The notes: generated by a model not told the origin, from the sequence alone. A stretch of DNA of 64,000 nt from Niastella vici (GCF_002077945.1 NZ_LVYD01000001.1:434001-498000); one strand, 5' to 3'; shown: positions 51,797 to 62,322, counted from the stretch's first letter. Numbers and translations are program-made.

Positions 51797-54700
51797 TTAA
51801 CTGAAGAGGTATTCCACATCTTCTCTTGTCAGCGACTTAACAAATCCTTCATCGTCGGTGATCAGGTCCTTGGCCAACAAACGTTTTTTATCCTGTAACT
51901 GCAGGATCTTGTCTTCAATGGTGTCTTTACAGATCATGCGATAAGCAAAGATGTTCTTCGTTTGCCCAATACGATGCGTACGGTCAATGGCCTGCTGCTC
52001 AACCGCGGGGTTCCACCAGGGATCAACAATATACACATAGTCGGCAGCAGTGAGGTTCAAACCCACGCCCCCGGCCTTAAGGGAGATCAGGAACACGCGG
52101 CAGTTTTCATCGTTCTGAAAACGTTGAATGGCGCGTTCGCGGTCAATCGCTGATGTGCTTCCGTCGAAATATTCAAAATCAACTTCCAGCTCTCTCAGTT
52201 TTTCCTTGATGAGGGCCAGCATTCCGAGAAATTGGGAGAACACCAGCGCTTTATGGTTACTGATATTTTCCGTGATCTCACGGGCCAGCTCTTCGAGTTT
52301 AATTGAATGATTGGGGAATTTTTCCGCTTCATTCAGGATGGCCGGCGAATCGCATATCTGACGCAGTTTCATCAACCCCTGCAAAATGGTCAATTGCGAA
52401 CGTTGTATACCCTGCTGCTCAATGGTGCCCATGATCTTATCGCGGAAATCGTTGCGATAGGCATCATAAATGGCCATTTGTTCCGATTCCATTTCGCAGA
52501 ACAGAATAGTTTCTATTTTATCGGGCAGGTCTTTTGCTACCTGTTCCTTTGTTCTGCGCAGAATGAACGGATATAATAATTTACGTAAATGGTCTTTGCG
52601 GTCGGCCTCGCCGAATTTATCGATAGGAATAGCAAATTCCTGTCTGAAAAACTCCACGCTGCCCAACATACCCGGATTCAAAAAGTTCATCTGGGCAAAA
52701 ATGTCGAAGGTATTGTTCTGCAGTGGCGTACCACTCAGGCATATCCTGTTCTTCGATTGTAACAAACAGGCAGCCTTGGTAACCTTGCTGGTGGGGTTTT
52801 TAATAGCCTGCGATTCATCGAGCACCACATAATCGAACGGAACTTCAACCAGCAGTTTTATATCGCTGCGTAATGTTCCATAGGTGGTGATAATGATCTC
52901 GGCACTCATGAACTGCTCCTTGCCCCTTGTACGTTCACCGCCATGGTGAATATAATAGGTAAGCGAAGGCGTAAATTTCTTGATCTCATTCTCCCAGTTG
53001 AACATCAGCGTGGTTGGACAAACCACCAATGCGCGCAATTTGCCCCGGCTGGTGCGATAATAGTTCAGGTACGATAATGCCTGTACGGTTTTACCCAAAC
53101 CCATATCATCGGCCAAAATGCCACCCCAGCCTATTTCACTGAGATAATGCAACCAGTGATACCCGTGTTCCTGATAAGGCCTAAGCACACTCTTCAGGTG
53201 TTCAGGAAGCGGGATCTCCTGTATTTTATTAAAGCTTTTTAATTGTTCGTATTTCTCTTCGAGCTTCAGCACCAGCTCTTCTTCGCTGCGGTTATCATAC
53301 AACTCATCAATTACGCTCATGTGGTATTTCGACAGGCGCAACTGGTTTTGCTTACCCTCGCCAACACGAAACAGCAGTGAGTATTTTTTGATCCACTCTT
53401 CGGGTAAAATACCCAGGGTGCCGTCGTTCAGTTGTACAAACTGTTGCCGGTTGGCCAGCGCTTTCTTTACATCGGCAATGGTTACCTTTTGATCGCCAAA
53501 CACAATATCAACCCGCGCATCGAACCAATCGGTATTGCTGCTGATATGGATCTTTGTTTGCGGCCGTGCCGTATTGAAACGGAAATTCTTCAATGCATCG
53601 AACCCGAATACCGGGATCTTCAGTTCCTTCATGGCGTCTACAAACAAAAAGAACCAGTTGTTCTTCAGCACATCACTGCCTTTCAACGCCAGTTGCTGAC
53701 CGCCTTCGGGCCTAATGAACCCTGAATGCAGCGCTTCAAGCTTTTTGATGAACTGAAGTTCCTTTTCCTTATTGCGGTGAACGATCACTACTCTTTCGGT
53801 ATCGGGTATTACCAGCTCATCTTTTCCACCCGGTTTTGTTTCAAACCCTTTATACGAGAACAATGGTTGAAATACGAGATAATCGCCTTTTTCCTGCAGC
53901 ACCACTCTTTTTTCGGGGTCGCCATCTTTTACTTCACTTACCAGGCTGCCATCAAATTCAACATGATATTCCTTGGTGAGTGGTAATACCATCTTACGCA
54001 ATTGCTCGGGCCAGTCGGCTTTTGAATAAACCAGTTTTCCTTTTCCGTGGAACTGGGTAACCAGGCTTACGTCTTCGGGTTTATCCCACAGGAATAAATT
54101 ATCGTTGTAAAAGAAAAGTAAACTGCTGTTGATAGCATTCTCACTGATATTCACCTGCTGGCCATTCAGCTTTACCCAGCATTCCATTTCATAATTGCTT
54201 TTACCGGCAATTACTTTAAAGTAGGGCGTAATATAGTCTGTTACTATACCGGCGGTATGCAGGTTATCGGTTTTGAAAGGCTTTTTACCATTGAGATAGA
54301 ACACGAATGGATTGGCTGCAATTTCCGCAAACATTTTCTTCAGTTTGGGATGCAGGTATTCTACCATCAGGGCCTTTGTTTCTTCGGGCAGGTCATCTTC
54401 TTCATGATGAATGATGTTTTCCCAGATGCCGCTGAAAGGCGAGTTGCGGTTAAGGTATTTGGTTACCTCAACGTCCTGCATTTTACGCAGCTGAGGAATC
54501 ATTTGTTTGTCGTTCTCACTGTATATATCAATATTCACAAACTTGCTGAGGTCAAGCTTTTCAACCTTACCAGTGAAATGCGTGGCTTCTTCATTTATTT
54601 CGCCGCTAATGGCATCAACGGAGAAACCCGGATAATTTTCGTGGTTGAAATTAAACACCACGCCTATACGATGTGAAACACCGGGTGTTTTTTCCGCTTC

Positions 54701-55573
54701 GGAAACCGTTGCTTCCTCTTCTGTGGCCACCGGGGCTTCAGCCACTACAGGCCTGGGTTTTGAACGCGAAGCATCCTGTGGTGAAATGCGTTTGATCGAT
54801 GCATCGAGCACGCGCAGGAACGGCTTGCCATCTTTATAGGTAAATTCAAACTTGCCTTCGAGGTTATCGCTCAGCGTATAACCATAGGCTTCCAGTAATT
54901 TATTTTTTTCTTTATCCCAGTTACGAATGGTATCGAAATAGTAGGGGCCATATCCATTCAGCAATTGCAGAAAAACGATGACCTTGGGCAGGCAAAGCGG
55001 ATGCTGGCGGTCTTCATAATTGCAACTGGTATCAAAATTCCTTTCTTCGTTTTTGCGGATAACCACTTTCCAGGGAGTGCCATCAATGGTCACCGTAGCT
55101 TTTACCACTTCATCCTGCGCAAATTCTATATCTGCGCGTTGAGTGCGCAGGTATTTTTCGGCTTCGGTATAGGTTTCGGGCGAGCACAGCAACCGTAATG
55201 TTTTCAGATCAATGAATTTCATCTTCAGCACGGTATGCTTCTGATCGTAATCAACCTTTTCGGTCTTCAGCATATTTTTATCCAGCATTTCTTGCAGCTG
55301 AATAAGGGCGGCCGCTTCATGGCGGCAGATATCGCCCAGGTTATATGGACAGGCGCAGCGTACCGAAAGGGTGCGCGAATCCTTAAACTTCTGAATGTTT
55401 ACTTTGTAGTAAGTGGAATAGCTGTCATCTTTCACCCTGAAGGTAACAGAATCAAGGAGTTCATCATAATCCACCAGTTCAACATATCCGATGGCGTGTA
55501 TCTTCTTTCCCCTACGGATCACTTCGTCAGTTCCATTGGTATACACATACTTAATAAGATGAGGTAGTGCCAT
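51797..55573 (-). CDS. SWI2/SNF2-family helicase with SWIM zinc finger
   Basis: A 1258-residue DNA translocase. The N-terminus has a SWIM zinc-binding motif C73-A-C75..C83-R-H85. A bacterial SNF2-associated region fills the middle, and from about residue 800 the two helicase lobes follow: DDMGLGKT (Walker A), VVCPTTLMFNW, DESQ (motif II), SGTPLQN (motif III), then KALVFSQFLGML, LKAGGVGLNLTAADYVYIVDPWWNP and HRIGQ. Bacterial Snf2 proteins act on protein-DNA or RNA polymerase complexes (as RapA does) or in defence islands; no defence gene adjoins. It stands alone with its own terminator. Confidence 0.93.
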   Translation of the reverse strand: MALPHLIKYVYTNGTDEVIRRGKKIHAIGYVELVDYDELLDSVTFRVKDDSYSTYYKVNIQKFKDSRTLSVRCACPYNLGDICRHEAAALIQLQEMLDKNMLKTEKVDYDQKHTVLKMKFIDLKTLRLLCSPETYTEAEKYLRTQRADIEFAQDEVVKATVTIDGTPWKVVIRKNEERNFDTSCNYEDRQHPLCLPKVIVFLQLLNGYGPYYFDTIRNWDKEKNKLLEAYGYTLSDNLEGKFEFTYKDGKPFLRVLDASIKRISPQDASRSKPRPVVAEAPVATEEEATVSEAEKTPGVSHRIGVVFNFNHENYPGFSVDAISGEINEEATHFTGKVEKLDLSKFVNIDIYSENDKQMIPQLRKMQDVEVTKYLNRNSPFSGIWENIIHHEEDDLPEETKALMVEYLHPKLKKMFAEIAANPFVFYLNGKKPFKTDNLHTAGIVTDYITPYFKVIAGKSNYEMECWVKLNGQQVNISENAINSSLLFFYNDNLFLWDKPEDVSLVTQFHGKGKLVYSKADWPEQLRKMVLPLTKEYHVEFDGSLVSEVKDGDPEKRVVLQEKGDYLVFQPLFSYKGFETKPGGKDELVIPDTERVVIVHRNKEKELQFIKKLEALHSGFIRPEGGQQLALKGSDVLKNNWFFLFVDAMKELKIPVFGFDALKNFRFNTARPQTKIHISSNTDWFDARVDIVFGDQKVTIADVKKALANRQQFVQLNDGTLGILPEEWIKKYSLLFRVGEGKQNQLRLSKYHMSVIDELYDNRSEEELVLKLEEKYEQLKSFNKIQEIPLPEHLKSVLRPYQEHGYHWLHYLSEIGWGGILADDMGLGKTVQALSYLNYYRTSRGKLRALVVCPTTLMFNWENEIKKFTPSLTYYIHHGGERTRGKEQFMSAEIIITTYGTLRSDIKLLVEVPFDYVVLDESQAIKNPTSKVTKAACLLQSKNRICLSGTPLQNNTFDIFAQMNFLNPGMLGSVEFFRQEFAIPIDKFGEADRKDHLRKLLYPFILRRTKEQVAKDLPDKIETILFCEMESEQMAIYDAYRNDFRDKIMGTIEQQGIQRSQLTILQGLMKLRQICDSPAILNEAEKFPNHSIKLEELAREITENISNHKALVFSQFLGMLALIKEKLRELEVDFEYFDGSTSAIDRERAIQRFQNDENCRVFLISLKAGGVGLNLTAADYVYIVDPWWNPAVEQQAIDRTHRIGQTKNIFAYRMICKDTIEDKILQLQDKKRLLAKDLITDDEGFVKSLTREDVEYLFS

Positions 55574-55618
55574 GCTTAAATTTAAATTTCCTCTTGCCGA
55601 TCAAAAAAGGGCAATCTG

Positions 55619-55626
55619 CAAAAGTA
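55619..55626 (-). promoter_or_regulatory. Probable -7 box of the SNF2 helicase gene
   Basis: TACTTTTG on the minus strand, 45 nt before the start codon at 55573. A -33 TTG is not visible at the expected distance. Confidence 0.4.
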
Positions 55627-55969
55627 AAGGAAAAAAGGCGAGCTTATAAAGAAAAAAGCGATCCGAAACAAAATTATAATAGAGGGTCGATGCACAACAA
55701 TATCGGAAATATCCGGTTAGCAGGCAATTATAAACAGATAATAAAATAATTTGTTCATTTACCCGGTTTGTATTTGTTGGAAAAGGTTAAAAAATGTGTT
55801 TTAATTAGGTGGTTCTACTTAATTACTTTCCCACGGATGCCGGCCACCTGAAATCTGTTAAAATAGTATTATTTCTTTCTTCTCTCAAACCTGAACGGCC
55901 GGCTAATTAGTACTTTTCGTACCCATTGCCCCGCGGGCTCAAATTGCAGGAATTTATGATAAACAATTA

Positions 55970-56000
55970 TTGGTATAGGCTTTGTCTAATTATAACTTTG
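55970..56000 (+). promoter_or_regulatory. Promoter of the M28 peptidase gene
   Basis: TTG (55970-55972), 20 nt, TAACTTTG (55993-56000), then the ATG at 56029. The rest of the 455-bp gap to the helicase gene contains no gene that I can support. Confidence 0.65.
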
Positions 56001-56028
56001 TTTGCACCTAAGCCTGAAAAATAATACA

Positions 56029-57690
56029 ATGAACCTGTACATGCGTTTATTGATCGTTCTGTTATTCGCCTCCCTTTCTTCGGTTGGACAGAAATTGAAA
56101 AAAGCTGATAAAGTTATGATTACCAACCTGCAGGCGCACATTGCGTACCTGGCAGATGATAAGCTGGAAGGCCGCAGGGCCGGTTCTAACGGAGAAAAAC
56201 TGGCGCGCGAATACATCAGCACCCAATTTCAGCAGGCTGGCCTGGAACCGAAAGGTGATCAGGGCTGGCTACAGCCATTTGAGATCTACGATGGCAAGCA
56301 GGTCAATGCTTCCACGTTGTTGTTCATAAATGATCGGGAACTGAAATTAAATGAGGAGTATTTTCCGTTTGTGTTTTGCCCCACTGCAAGCCTTGAAGCC
56401 GCCGTATCGCCCGCACTGAAAGAAAAAGGCGTTCCCTGGTTTAACGATCTGAAAGAAGTGATTGAGGATAACAGGGAGAACCCGCATTTTGATTTAACCA
56501 ATGCCATAAAATCAATTGCCTCCAAAGCTGCTGAAAAAGGCGCCACCGCTTTATTTGTATATAACAGCTCGGGCATAGCCGATAATTTACAATTTGATGG
56601 AAAGGACAATAGCCGCCCGCTGGCCATACCGGTTGTGTATTTAACAGCCAAAGCCTGCAAGCAATTCCTTGCCGATGAGGCGGCCACCCTCGACCTGCGT
56701 TTAAAAACAGTGATCAGCGATAAAAAAAGGACTGGCAACAACGTCATTGGCATCATAAATAACGGCGCCTCCAATACGATCGTGTTTGGAGCGCATTACG
56801 ATCACCTGGGCTATGGTGAAGATGGCAATAGCCTGCTACCGCGCGAGCGCGGTAGCGGCGAAAAACAGATCCATAATGGCGCCGACGATAACGCCAGCGG
56901 AACAGCCGCCCTTATTGAACTGGCAAAACTGCTGAAGCTGTCGAAAGACAAAAACAACAATTACGTGTTCATCGCTTTTTCGGGCGAAGAGCTGGGTTTG
57001 TTCGGTTCCAAATACTTTACCGAACACCCTACCATCAGCCTGCAAAGCGTGAACTACATGGTGAATATGGATATGGTTGGCCGGTTAAACGATTCCAGCA
57101 AAGTGGTTACCATTGGCGGTTATGGCACCTCGCCTGCCTGGGGCAGCGTATTCTCTGCGTTGAGCAAACAAAAATATTTTACCGCTAAGTACGACTCAAG
57201 TGGCATTGGCCCCAGCGATCACACTTCCTTCTACTTAAAAGATATTCCGGTGTTATTCTTCTTTACCGGTATACACAGCGATTATCATAAACCTACTGAT
57301 GATGCTAACAAGATCAATTATACCGGTGAGGCTTTCATCATCAAATACATTGAGGCCCTTGTAGACATTACCAATACCAAAGGAAAGCTGGCTTTTCAAA
57401 AAACGCGCGAACCGGCCATGTCGACCACAGCACGCTTCAATGTTACCCTGGGTATTATGCCCGATTATACTTTTTCGGGCAGCGGGGTACGGGTTGACGG
57501 GGTAAGCGATGGACGGCCCGCACAAAAAGCAGGCATTCAAACCGGGGATATTATTATACAATTAGGAACGTTCAATACCAGCTCGCTCGAGACTTATATG
57601 CAGGCCCTGGGAAAGTTCAATAAGGGCGATAAAACCACGGTAAAGTATAAAAGAGGCGAAGAAATGAAAGAAGGCAATGTTGAATTTTAA
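56029..57690 (+). CDS. Exported M28-family zinc aminopeptidase with PDZ domain
   Basis: A 553-residue peptidase. Signal peptide 1-20 (MNLYMRLLIVLLFASLSSVG). A PA-like insert lies between about 100 and 230. The M28 metal ligands are visible in order: GAHYDHLG, NGADDNASG, SGEELGLFGS, NMDMVGR and HSDYHKPTDD. A C-terminal PDZ domain (GIMPDYTFSGSGVRVDGVSDGRPAQKAGIQTGD) follows. It likely cleaves N-terminal residues from peptides in the periplasm. A TTG at 56002 is in frame, but the ATG fits the signal peptide. Confidence 0.92.
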   Translation: MNLYMRLLIVLLFASLSSVGQKLKKADKVMITNLQAHIAYLADDKLEGRRAGSNGEKLAREYISTQFQQAGLEPKGDQGWLQPFEIYDGKQVNASTLLFINDRELKLNEEYFPFVFCPTASLEAAVSPALKEKGVPWFNDLKEVIEDNRENPHFDLTNAIKSIASKAAEKGATALFVYNSSGIADNLQFDGKDNSRPLAIPVVYLTAKACKQFLADEAATLDLRLKTVISDKKRTGNNVIGIINNGASNTIVFGAHYDHLGYGEDGNSLLPRERGSGEKQIHNGADDNASGTAALIELAKLLKLSKDKNNNYVFIAFSGEELGLFGSKYFTEHPTISLQSVNYMVNMDMVGRLNDSSKVVTIGGYGTSPAWGSVFSALSKQKYFTAKYDSSGIGPSDHTSFYLKDIPVLFFFTGIHSDYHKPTDDANKINYTGEAFIIKYIEALVDITNTKGKLAFQKTREPAMSTTARFNVTLGIMPDYTFSGSGVRVDGVSDGRPAQKAGIQTGDIIIQLGTFNTSSLETYMQALGKFNKGDKTTVKYKRGEEMKEGNVEF

Positions 57691-57719
57691 GTTTTATACC
57701 TTTATGGCAATATAATGGC

Positions 57720-58154
57720 ATGAAACTTAAGCTCGACTTTGATGATCTGGCCAATGATTTTTTCGACAATACCCGTTTAGCCGGTATTGTGGCGCCCCTT
57801 AAAAGTTACCAGTTTTGCTGGCACCTGAACCATTTACTGCATTATGACTTTCGCATAAACAATGATATAGAGATACAGCTGCAAAAAAAAAAGCGGAACT
57901 ATTATTTTTCGGTCTTTGAGTACCGCGAACCGGTAAGCAGCCTGGTACATTATTTATATAATAACCAGTACGACGGCGAATACCTGTTGCCCGAATTCAG
58001 GCATCTTGATTTTTTATGGCTGATGAAAGGCGATACCGTACCCGATGCGTTCTTTCAGCAAATTCTGACTTCGGTGAAAAGCATCGGTGGCGTACAGCTG
58101 GTGATGGAACTCACGAATGAGAAGATCAAGAATAAAGGACACCTGATATTCTAA
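57720..58154 (+). CDS. IPExxxVDY-family protein
   Basis: A 144-residue Bacteroidota protein of unknown function. The family signature appears as LLPEFRHLDFLWLMKG, slightly altered from IPExxxVDY, after YREPVSSLVHYLYNNQ. The protein is cytoplasmic. Family members often precede pyruvate kinase genes; here the neighbour is a peptidase 29 nt upstream. The 195 bp downstream hold imperfect inverted repeats only. Confidence 0.85.
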   Translation: MKLKLDFDDLANDFFDNTRLAGIVAPLKSYQFCWHLNHLLHYDFRINNDIEIQLQKKKRNYYFSVFEYREPVSSLVHYLYNNQYDGEYLLPEFRHLDFLWLMKGDTVPDAFFQQILTSVKSIGGVQLVMELTNEKIKNKGHLIF

Positions 58155-58349
58155 AAAAGATTATGATAACTGTTGCCGGTTACCAGGTACCGGTTACCGG
58201 GCAGTTGCAAGTTTCAGGGTACAAGGCTCAATTTTCGAGAGCCTCACAATAATTTCAGCGTCCTGAAATCACGACCCTGTAACTTGCACCTTGTAACAGG
58301 CTCACCAAAAGCCGGAAACATTTACCATTCACCCAAATAACTTACTCAT

Positions 58350-58586
58350 ATGTGGCAGGAACAGGATAATAAACTATACCGGAAATTTGAGTTCAAAAAC
58401 TTTTCCGAAGCATTTGCCTTTATGACCCGCGTGGCGCTGGAGGCAGAAAAGATGGACCATCATCCCTTATGGACCAACGTATGGAATCAGGTGGAGGTAT
58501 GGTTAAGCACCCACAGCGCCGGAAATGTAGTTACTGATAAGGACCGGCAGCTGGCGAAAAAAATTGATGCCCTGGTAAAGGCATGA
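58350..58586 (+). CDS. phhB: Pterin-4a-carbinolamine dehydratase
   Basis: A 78-residue enzyme, shorter at the N-terminus than most. The active-site motif is [23 protein letters not shown], with the catalytic His pair. It dehydrates 4a-hydroxytetrahydrobiopterin, recycling the cofactor of aromatic amino acid hydroxylases, and can act as a transcription coactivator in some bacteria. No hydroxylase gene is in the window. Confidence 0.92.
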   Translation: MWQEQDNKLYRKFEFKNFSEAFAFMTRVALEAEKMDHHPLWTNVWNQVEVWLSTHSAGNVVTDKDRQLAKKIDALVKA

Positions 58587-58635
58587 ACCGGCGCCTTCAA
58601 CTTTGCGACGGTGAGCGAACACGCGCTCCCGGCGT

Positions 58636-58887
58636 TCAGACCCAACGGGCCCTGAAGTATCTTATGAGGGCAACCAGCGATACCAGCGTCCAGGTGCCTT
58701 CCAACACTACAAAAGGCAGGTAATTGATAAGCCAGGAAGCCATACAGGACAATCCGCCTCCAAACATATTTAGCAATATATAGATCAAACTGTCTTTCGA
58801 GATCTTGCCAAACAGGTTCATTAAATAGGCTAACAGCATCCCAAAAACGCCAATAAAACCGATCCAATCGTTAATAGTCAGGTGCAT
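58636..58887 (-). CDS. CBU_0592-type small membrane protein
   Basis: An 83-residue protein with three hydrophobic helices (WIGFIGVFGMLLAYLMNLFG, SLIYILLNMFGGGLSCMASWLI, FVVLEGTWTLVSLVALI), matching the CBU_0592 membrane family. Function unknown. It lies after the rho terminator and converges on the phhB gene. Confidence 0.8.
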   Translation of the reverse strand: MHLTINDWIGFIGVFGMLLAYLMNLFGKISKDSLIYILLNMFGGGLSCMASWLINYLPFVVLEGTWTLVSLVALIRYFRARWV

Positions 58888-58905
58888 CCATAAAGGTAAG
58901 TAATT

Positions 58906-58940
58906 AAAAAAGCCATCTCGTTTTAGCGAGATGGCTTTTT
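58906..58940. terminator. Terminator downstream of rho
   Basis: AAAAAAGCCATCTCG and CGAGATGGCTTTTT form a long A/T-flanked stem (13 or more pairs) with a 6-nt loop, T-runs on both strands. It ends rho transcription on the minus strand. Confidence 0.88.
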
Positions 58941-58964
58941 AGTATGATTAGAGGCATGTGGCCT

Positions 58965-60653
58965 TCAGCCGTTCATGCTTGCTAAAAATTCATAGTTGTC
59001 TTTAGTACCGCGCATCCGCTTCAGCAATTCGTTCATTGCTTCTTCGGTATTCATATCTGTGAGATATACGCGCAACAGGTTCATCCGTTGCAATACATCG
59101 CGCTCGAGCAACAGGTCATCACGGCGGGTAGAAGAAGCTACCAGGTCAATGGCCGGGAATACGCGGCGGTTGGCCAGGCGGCGATCGAGCTGTAATTCCA
59201 TGTTACCGGTACCTTTGAACTCTTCAAAGATAACTTCATCCATTTTGGAACCAGTATCGATCAATGCGGTAGCCAGTATGGTTAAGGAACCGCCGTTCTC
59301 AATTTTACGGGCGGCACCAAAGAATTGTTTGGGTTTTTGCATGGCATTCGCTTCCACACCACCCGATAATACTTTACCTGAAGCAGGTGCTACGGTGTTG
59401 TGCGCACGGGCCAAACGGGTAATTGAGTCTAACAGGATCACCACATCATGACCGCACTCTACCAGGCGTTTTGCTTTTTGCAAAGCAATGGTAGAAACCT
59501 TTACGTGTTTTTCGGCCGGTTCATCGAAGGTGGAGGCGATCACCTCAGCGCGTACGCTGCGTTCCATATCGGTAACCTCCTCAGGACGCTCATCAACCAG
59601 CACCACCATTAAATAACATTCGGGGTGATTGGCTGCAATGGCGTTGGCCACCTCTTTCAGCAACACGGTTTTACCTGTTTTTGGTTGCGCCACGATCAAT
59701 CCACGTTGTCCCTTACCAATGGGTGTAAACAGGTCCATGATACGGGTACTGTATTGATTGGGAACAGTGAACAGGTTCAACTTTTCGTATGGGAACAGTG
59801 GTGTAAGGTAATCGAATGGTACCCGGTCGCGTACATCTTCAGGTTGTTTACCGTTGATGGTCTCTACTTTCAACAGGGCAAAATATTTTTCCCCTTCTTT
59901 GGGCGGACGAACAGCACCAAAGATGGTGTCGCCGGTTTTTAAGCCAAATAATTTTATTTGTGAAGGGGAAACATAAATATCATCGGGAGAAGAGAGGTAG
60001 TTATAATCTGAAGAGCGGAGAAAGCCATATCCATCGGGCATCATTTCCAAAACACCTTCTGCCATAATAACGCCATCAAACTCAATATTAAAGGCAGATT
60101 CGCGGCGATGGGGATATGATTTATGTTGTTGCTCTGCGGATGGTTGTGGCTCTATGATTCGCTCATTTTCCTGGGCTATCATTGTGCCGGTTTCTTCTTC
60201 GTCTTCTTCATCCTGATCGGCCATTTCGGGGATCTCATCGTCATCACCTTCATCATTCATCAGCACTGGTAATATGGGGGTTTGTTCTTCCTCTTCTTCT
60301 TCTTCAGGCTCAGGTTTTTTACGGCCCTTCTTAACAGGCGGCGCCGGTTTCTCAATTACCTTCTTTTTAGGGGCTTCTTTTTTCATTTCTTTACGCACTG
60401 GTTTATCGTCACCACTTACTACATCGGCTTCTTCTGTTGCGTTTGCAGTAGTAGTTTTTACTACTCTTTTACGTTTACCTTTATCATCAGCTGCACCATT
60501 CTTTACTGCACTTGCCATTACAGCCTGCTTATCGAGAATTTTATATACTAGTTCCTGTTTATCTAACTTTTTTGCGTTGGGTATTTTTAACTGTTCAGCA
60601 ATATCTAACAGTTCTGGAACGAGCATGTCGTTCAATTGCAAAATGTCATACAT
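58965..60653 (-). CDS. rho: Transcription termination factor Rho with acidic N-terminal insert
   Basis: A 562-residue RNA-dependent ATPase helicase. The first 50 residues are a Rho N-terminal SAP-like domain ([30 protein letters not shown]). Residues about 60-190 are a low-complexity Lys/Glu/Pro insert ([20 protein letters not shown]). Then comes the RNA-binding cold-shock fold ([25 protein letters not shown]) and the ATPase core: [17 protein letters not shown] (Walker A), [13 protein letters not shown] (Walker B) and the Q/R loops. Long N-terminal inserts are usual in Bacteroidota. The 878-bp upstream region may be a regulated leader. Confidence 0.95.
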   Translation of the reverse strand: MYDILQLNDMLVPELLDIAEQLKIPNAKKLDKQELVYKILDKQAVMASAVKNGAADDKGKRKRVVKTTTANATEEADVVSGDDKPVRKEMKKEAPKKKVIEKPAPPVKKGRKKPEPEEEEEEEQTPILPVLMNDEGDDDEIPEMADQDEEDEEETGTMIAQENERIIEPQPSAEQQHKSYPHRRESAFNIEFDGVIMAEGVLEMMPDGYGFLRSSDYNYLSSPDDIYVSPSQIKLFGLKTGDTIFGAVRPPKEGEKYFALLKVETINGKQPEDVRDRVPFDYLTPLFPYEKLNLFTVPNQYSTRIMDLFTPIGKGQRGLIVAQPKTGKTVLLKEVANAIAANHPECYLMVVLVDERPEEVTDMERSVRAEVIASTFDEPAEKHVKVSTIALQKAKRLVECGHDVVILLDSITRLARAHNTVAPASGKVLSGGVEANAMQKPKQFFGAARKIENGGSLTILATALIDTGSKMDEVIFEEFKGTGNMELQLDRRLANRRVFPAIDLVASSTRRDDLLLERDVLQRMNLLRVYLTDMNTEEAMNELLKRMRGTKDNYEFLASMNG

Positions 60654-61450
60654 AAAATAACTTGTGAGTTAACACCTTAATCAGACGAGCAAACTTTGTT
60701 CGTTGAAAATTCGTGAAAAAATTGAAATGAGTTTATATGCGTGGAAAAGAATAACTGATGAGCTTTGTGAGTATCGGGTATGACTTATCAGCCCTATTCC
60801 AAACACAATAATACGCCAAATTTACAAAAAGCAAAAATTTTTGGGTTCGATCCCGCTTTTCTGTCACATTTTTGACCCTGAGAGCGTATAAACAGGGTTA
60901 TGGGTTCCTTTTACGACCGGTTCGGGTTCTTCCATTTTTCTTTTCTCTCTCGCTGCGGCACCTTATAATGAAATGATCTACTATCAGGCTTAATGAAGAT
61001 TATGCAAATTCAATTCCACCCTCGTCGAATTGCAGCACAAATATTATAAAAAATTATTTACATAATGCCTGATTGTCTGTTTTTACCTTCATTTTTTTAA
61101 TAAAAACCGCTACCAGACTACGTAAACAGTATTAAAACCAGCCGAATACTCCTTCAACCTGCTTAGGGAATGTGTATAATTTATTATCAAAGATCAATAA
61201 AACTGAACAAGTGAGGTAAGGTATTACCCTTATTTACACAATTGACCTAGAACAATATCATACCCTGGTTACAACAGGAATGCATTATGCCCATATAATT
61301 TGCTGCACGGTTTTACAAGTTATCTATATAAAACCGGCTGCCACTGGCGGTTAACACACGAATAGCCATCAGGGTTACTTACCCATTCATTAACAGCCAT
61401 ATTATATTTTATCAGGATAGAACAGATCAACTAAGGAGTGCCGCAAAAAG
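60654..61450. other. Gene-free stretch upstream of rho
   Basis: I see no gene of credible length on either strand. The stretch is AT-rich with one small hairpin (ACCCTG..CAGGGT, about 60879-60898) and a TAAATTTG box on the minus strand at 60824-60817 that could belong to a rho promoter; if so, rho has a leader of about 160 nt. Confidence 0.4.
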
Positions 61451-61481
61451 AAATCCCTGTGCAAATAACGCACAGGGATTT
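61451..61481 (-). terminator. Rho-independent terminator after comB
   Basis: AAATCCCTGTGC and its exact complement (12 bp) with a 7-nt loop, followed on the minus strand by CTTTTTGCGG. It begins 50 nt after the comB stop codon. Confidence 0.88.
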
Positions 61482-61531
61482 GAATTAGTTTATTAAAGGA
61501 AAGCTAAAATAGTGGCCACTGGCCGGTTCAG

Positions 61532-62275
61532 CTATCGCTTGCCATTATGTATCACCAGTTTTCCATCTTCATAAAATGGCAGTACATTGGCAATATCGGG
61601 CGTAAGGCAATAACGGATATCTTTTTCCAACCCAAAATTGGTAAGGCGTTGATAATGGGTCGCATTCTTTTCTTTTAAAAAACCGTACATATCGCTCTTG
61701 GCATTACGGTACAGGGTCTCAGCAATTCCCGAGCTGTCGCAATTAATGTCGAAATGTTCTTTTACCTGGCTTATAACAGCGCCGGCAAACAACATATCTT
61801 CCATATTCACGCGGTCTTTCCAGGCGGCACAACCCAGCAATACGGGTTGTTGCTGCTGTATAAGATAATCGCACACAGCCGTGAGGTTGGGGAATGAACC
61901 GGTAATGATATGCTGTGACCCACGTTCCAATGCCATATGCAATAATTTGGTACCATTGGTAGTGGTGAGCACCAGTGTTTTGCCGTTGATGAACTCTTTT
62001 GAATATTCAAAGGGTGAATTGCCGTATTCGAGTCCTTCGGCCACTTTGCCGTCGCGTTCACCGGCAGTGATCGCGTCAATGTTCTTTCCCAGTTCAATGC
62101 ATTTGGCTACACTGTCAACCGGGATAATGCATTTGGCCCCGTTGTATAACGCAGTAGCAATGGTTGAAGTGGCGCGGAAAACATCAATGATGACTACAAT
62201 GGTATTGTTAATATCGTAAAGATCAAGTAACGCAGGAGACGGAGATGTGTACAGAGTCGGTTTATTATTTGACAT
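61532..62275 (-). CDS. comB: 2-phosphosulfolactate phosphatase (ComB)
   Basis: A 247-residue cytoplasmic enzyme that releases phosphate from 2-phosphosulfolactate. Family blocks are VVIIDVFRATSTIATALYNGA, LVLTTTNGTKLLHMA and LLGCAAWKDRVNMEDMLFAGAV. ComB is known from coenzyme M synthesis in archaea; in Bacteroidota its product sulfolactate might feed sulfonate or sulfonolipid metabolism, which is inference. The start at 62275 (MSNNKPTLY) fits, because the longer frame start at 62293 lies inside the promoter. Confidence 0.93.
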   Translation of the reverse strand: MSNNKPTLYTSPSPALLDLYDINNTIVVIIDVFRATSTIATALYNGAKCIIPVDSVAKCIELGKNIDAITAGERDGKVAEGLEYGNSPFEYSKEFINGKTLVLTTTNGTKLLHMALERGSQHIITGSFPNLTAVCDYLIQQQQPVLLGCAAWKDRVNMEDMLFAGAVISQVKEHFDINCDSSGIAETLYRNAKSDMYGFLKEKNATHYQRLTNFGLEKDIRYCLTPDIANVLPFYEDGKLVIHNGKR

Positions 62276-62290
62276 ATTTCTAATAAACCG

Positions 62291-62322
62291 CAAAAGTAAT
62301 TAAATCAGTCGGCAATGGCCAA
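62291..62322 (-). promoter_or_regulatory. Promoter of comB
   Basis: TTG (62322-62320), 21 nt, TACTTTTG (62298-62291) on the minus strand, 15 nt before the ATG at 62275. This is a good match to the Bacteroidota consensus. Confidence 0.65.

Noticed and set aside
55567-55749. 60-codon frame upstream of the M28 gene
   Set aside because: Overlaps the helicase start and its promoter; composition is Lys/Asn-rich noise.
60844-60854. GGTTCGATCCC, the tRNA T-loop consensus
   Set aside because: No acceptor stem, anticodon arm or CCA can be fitted around it.
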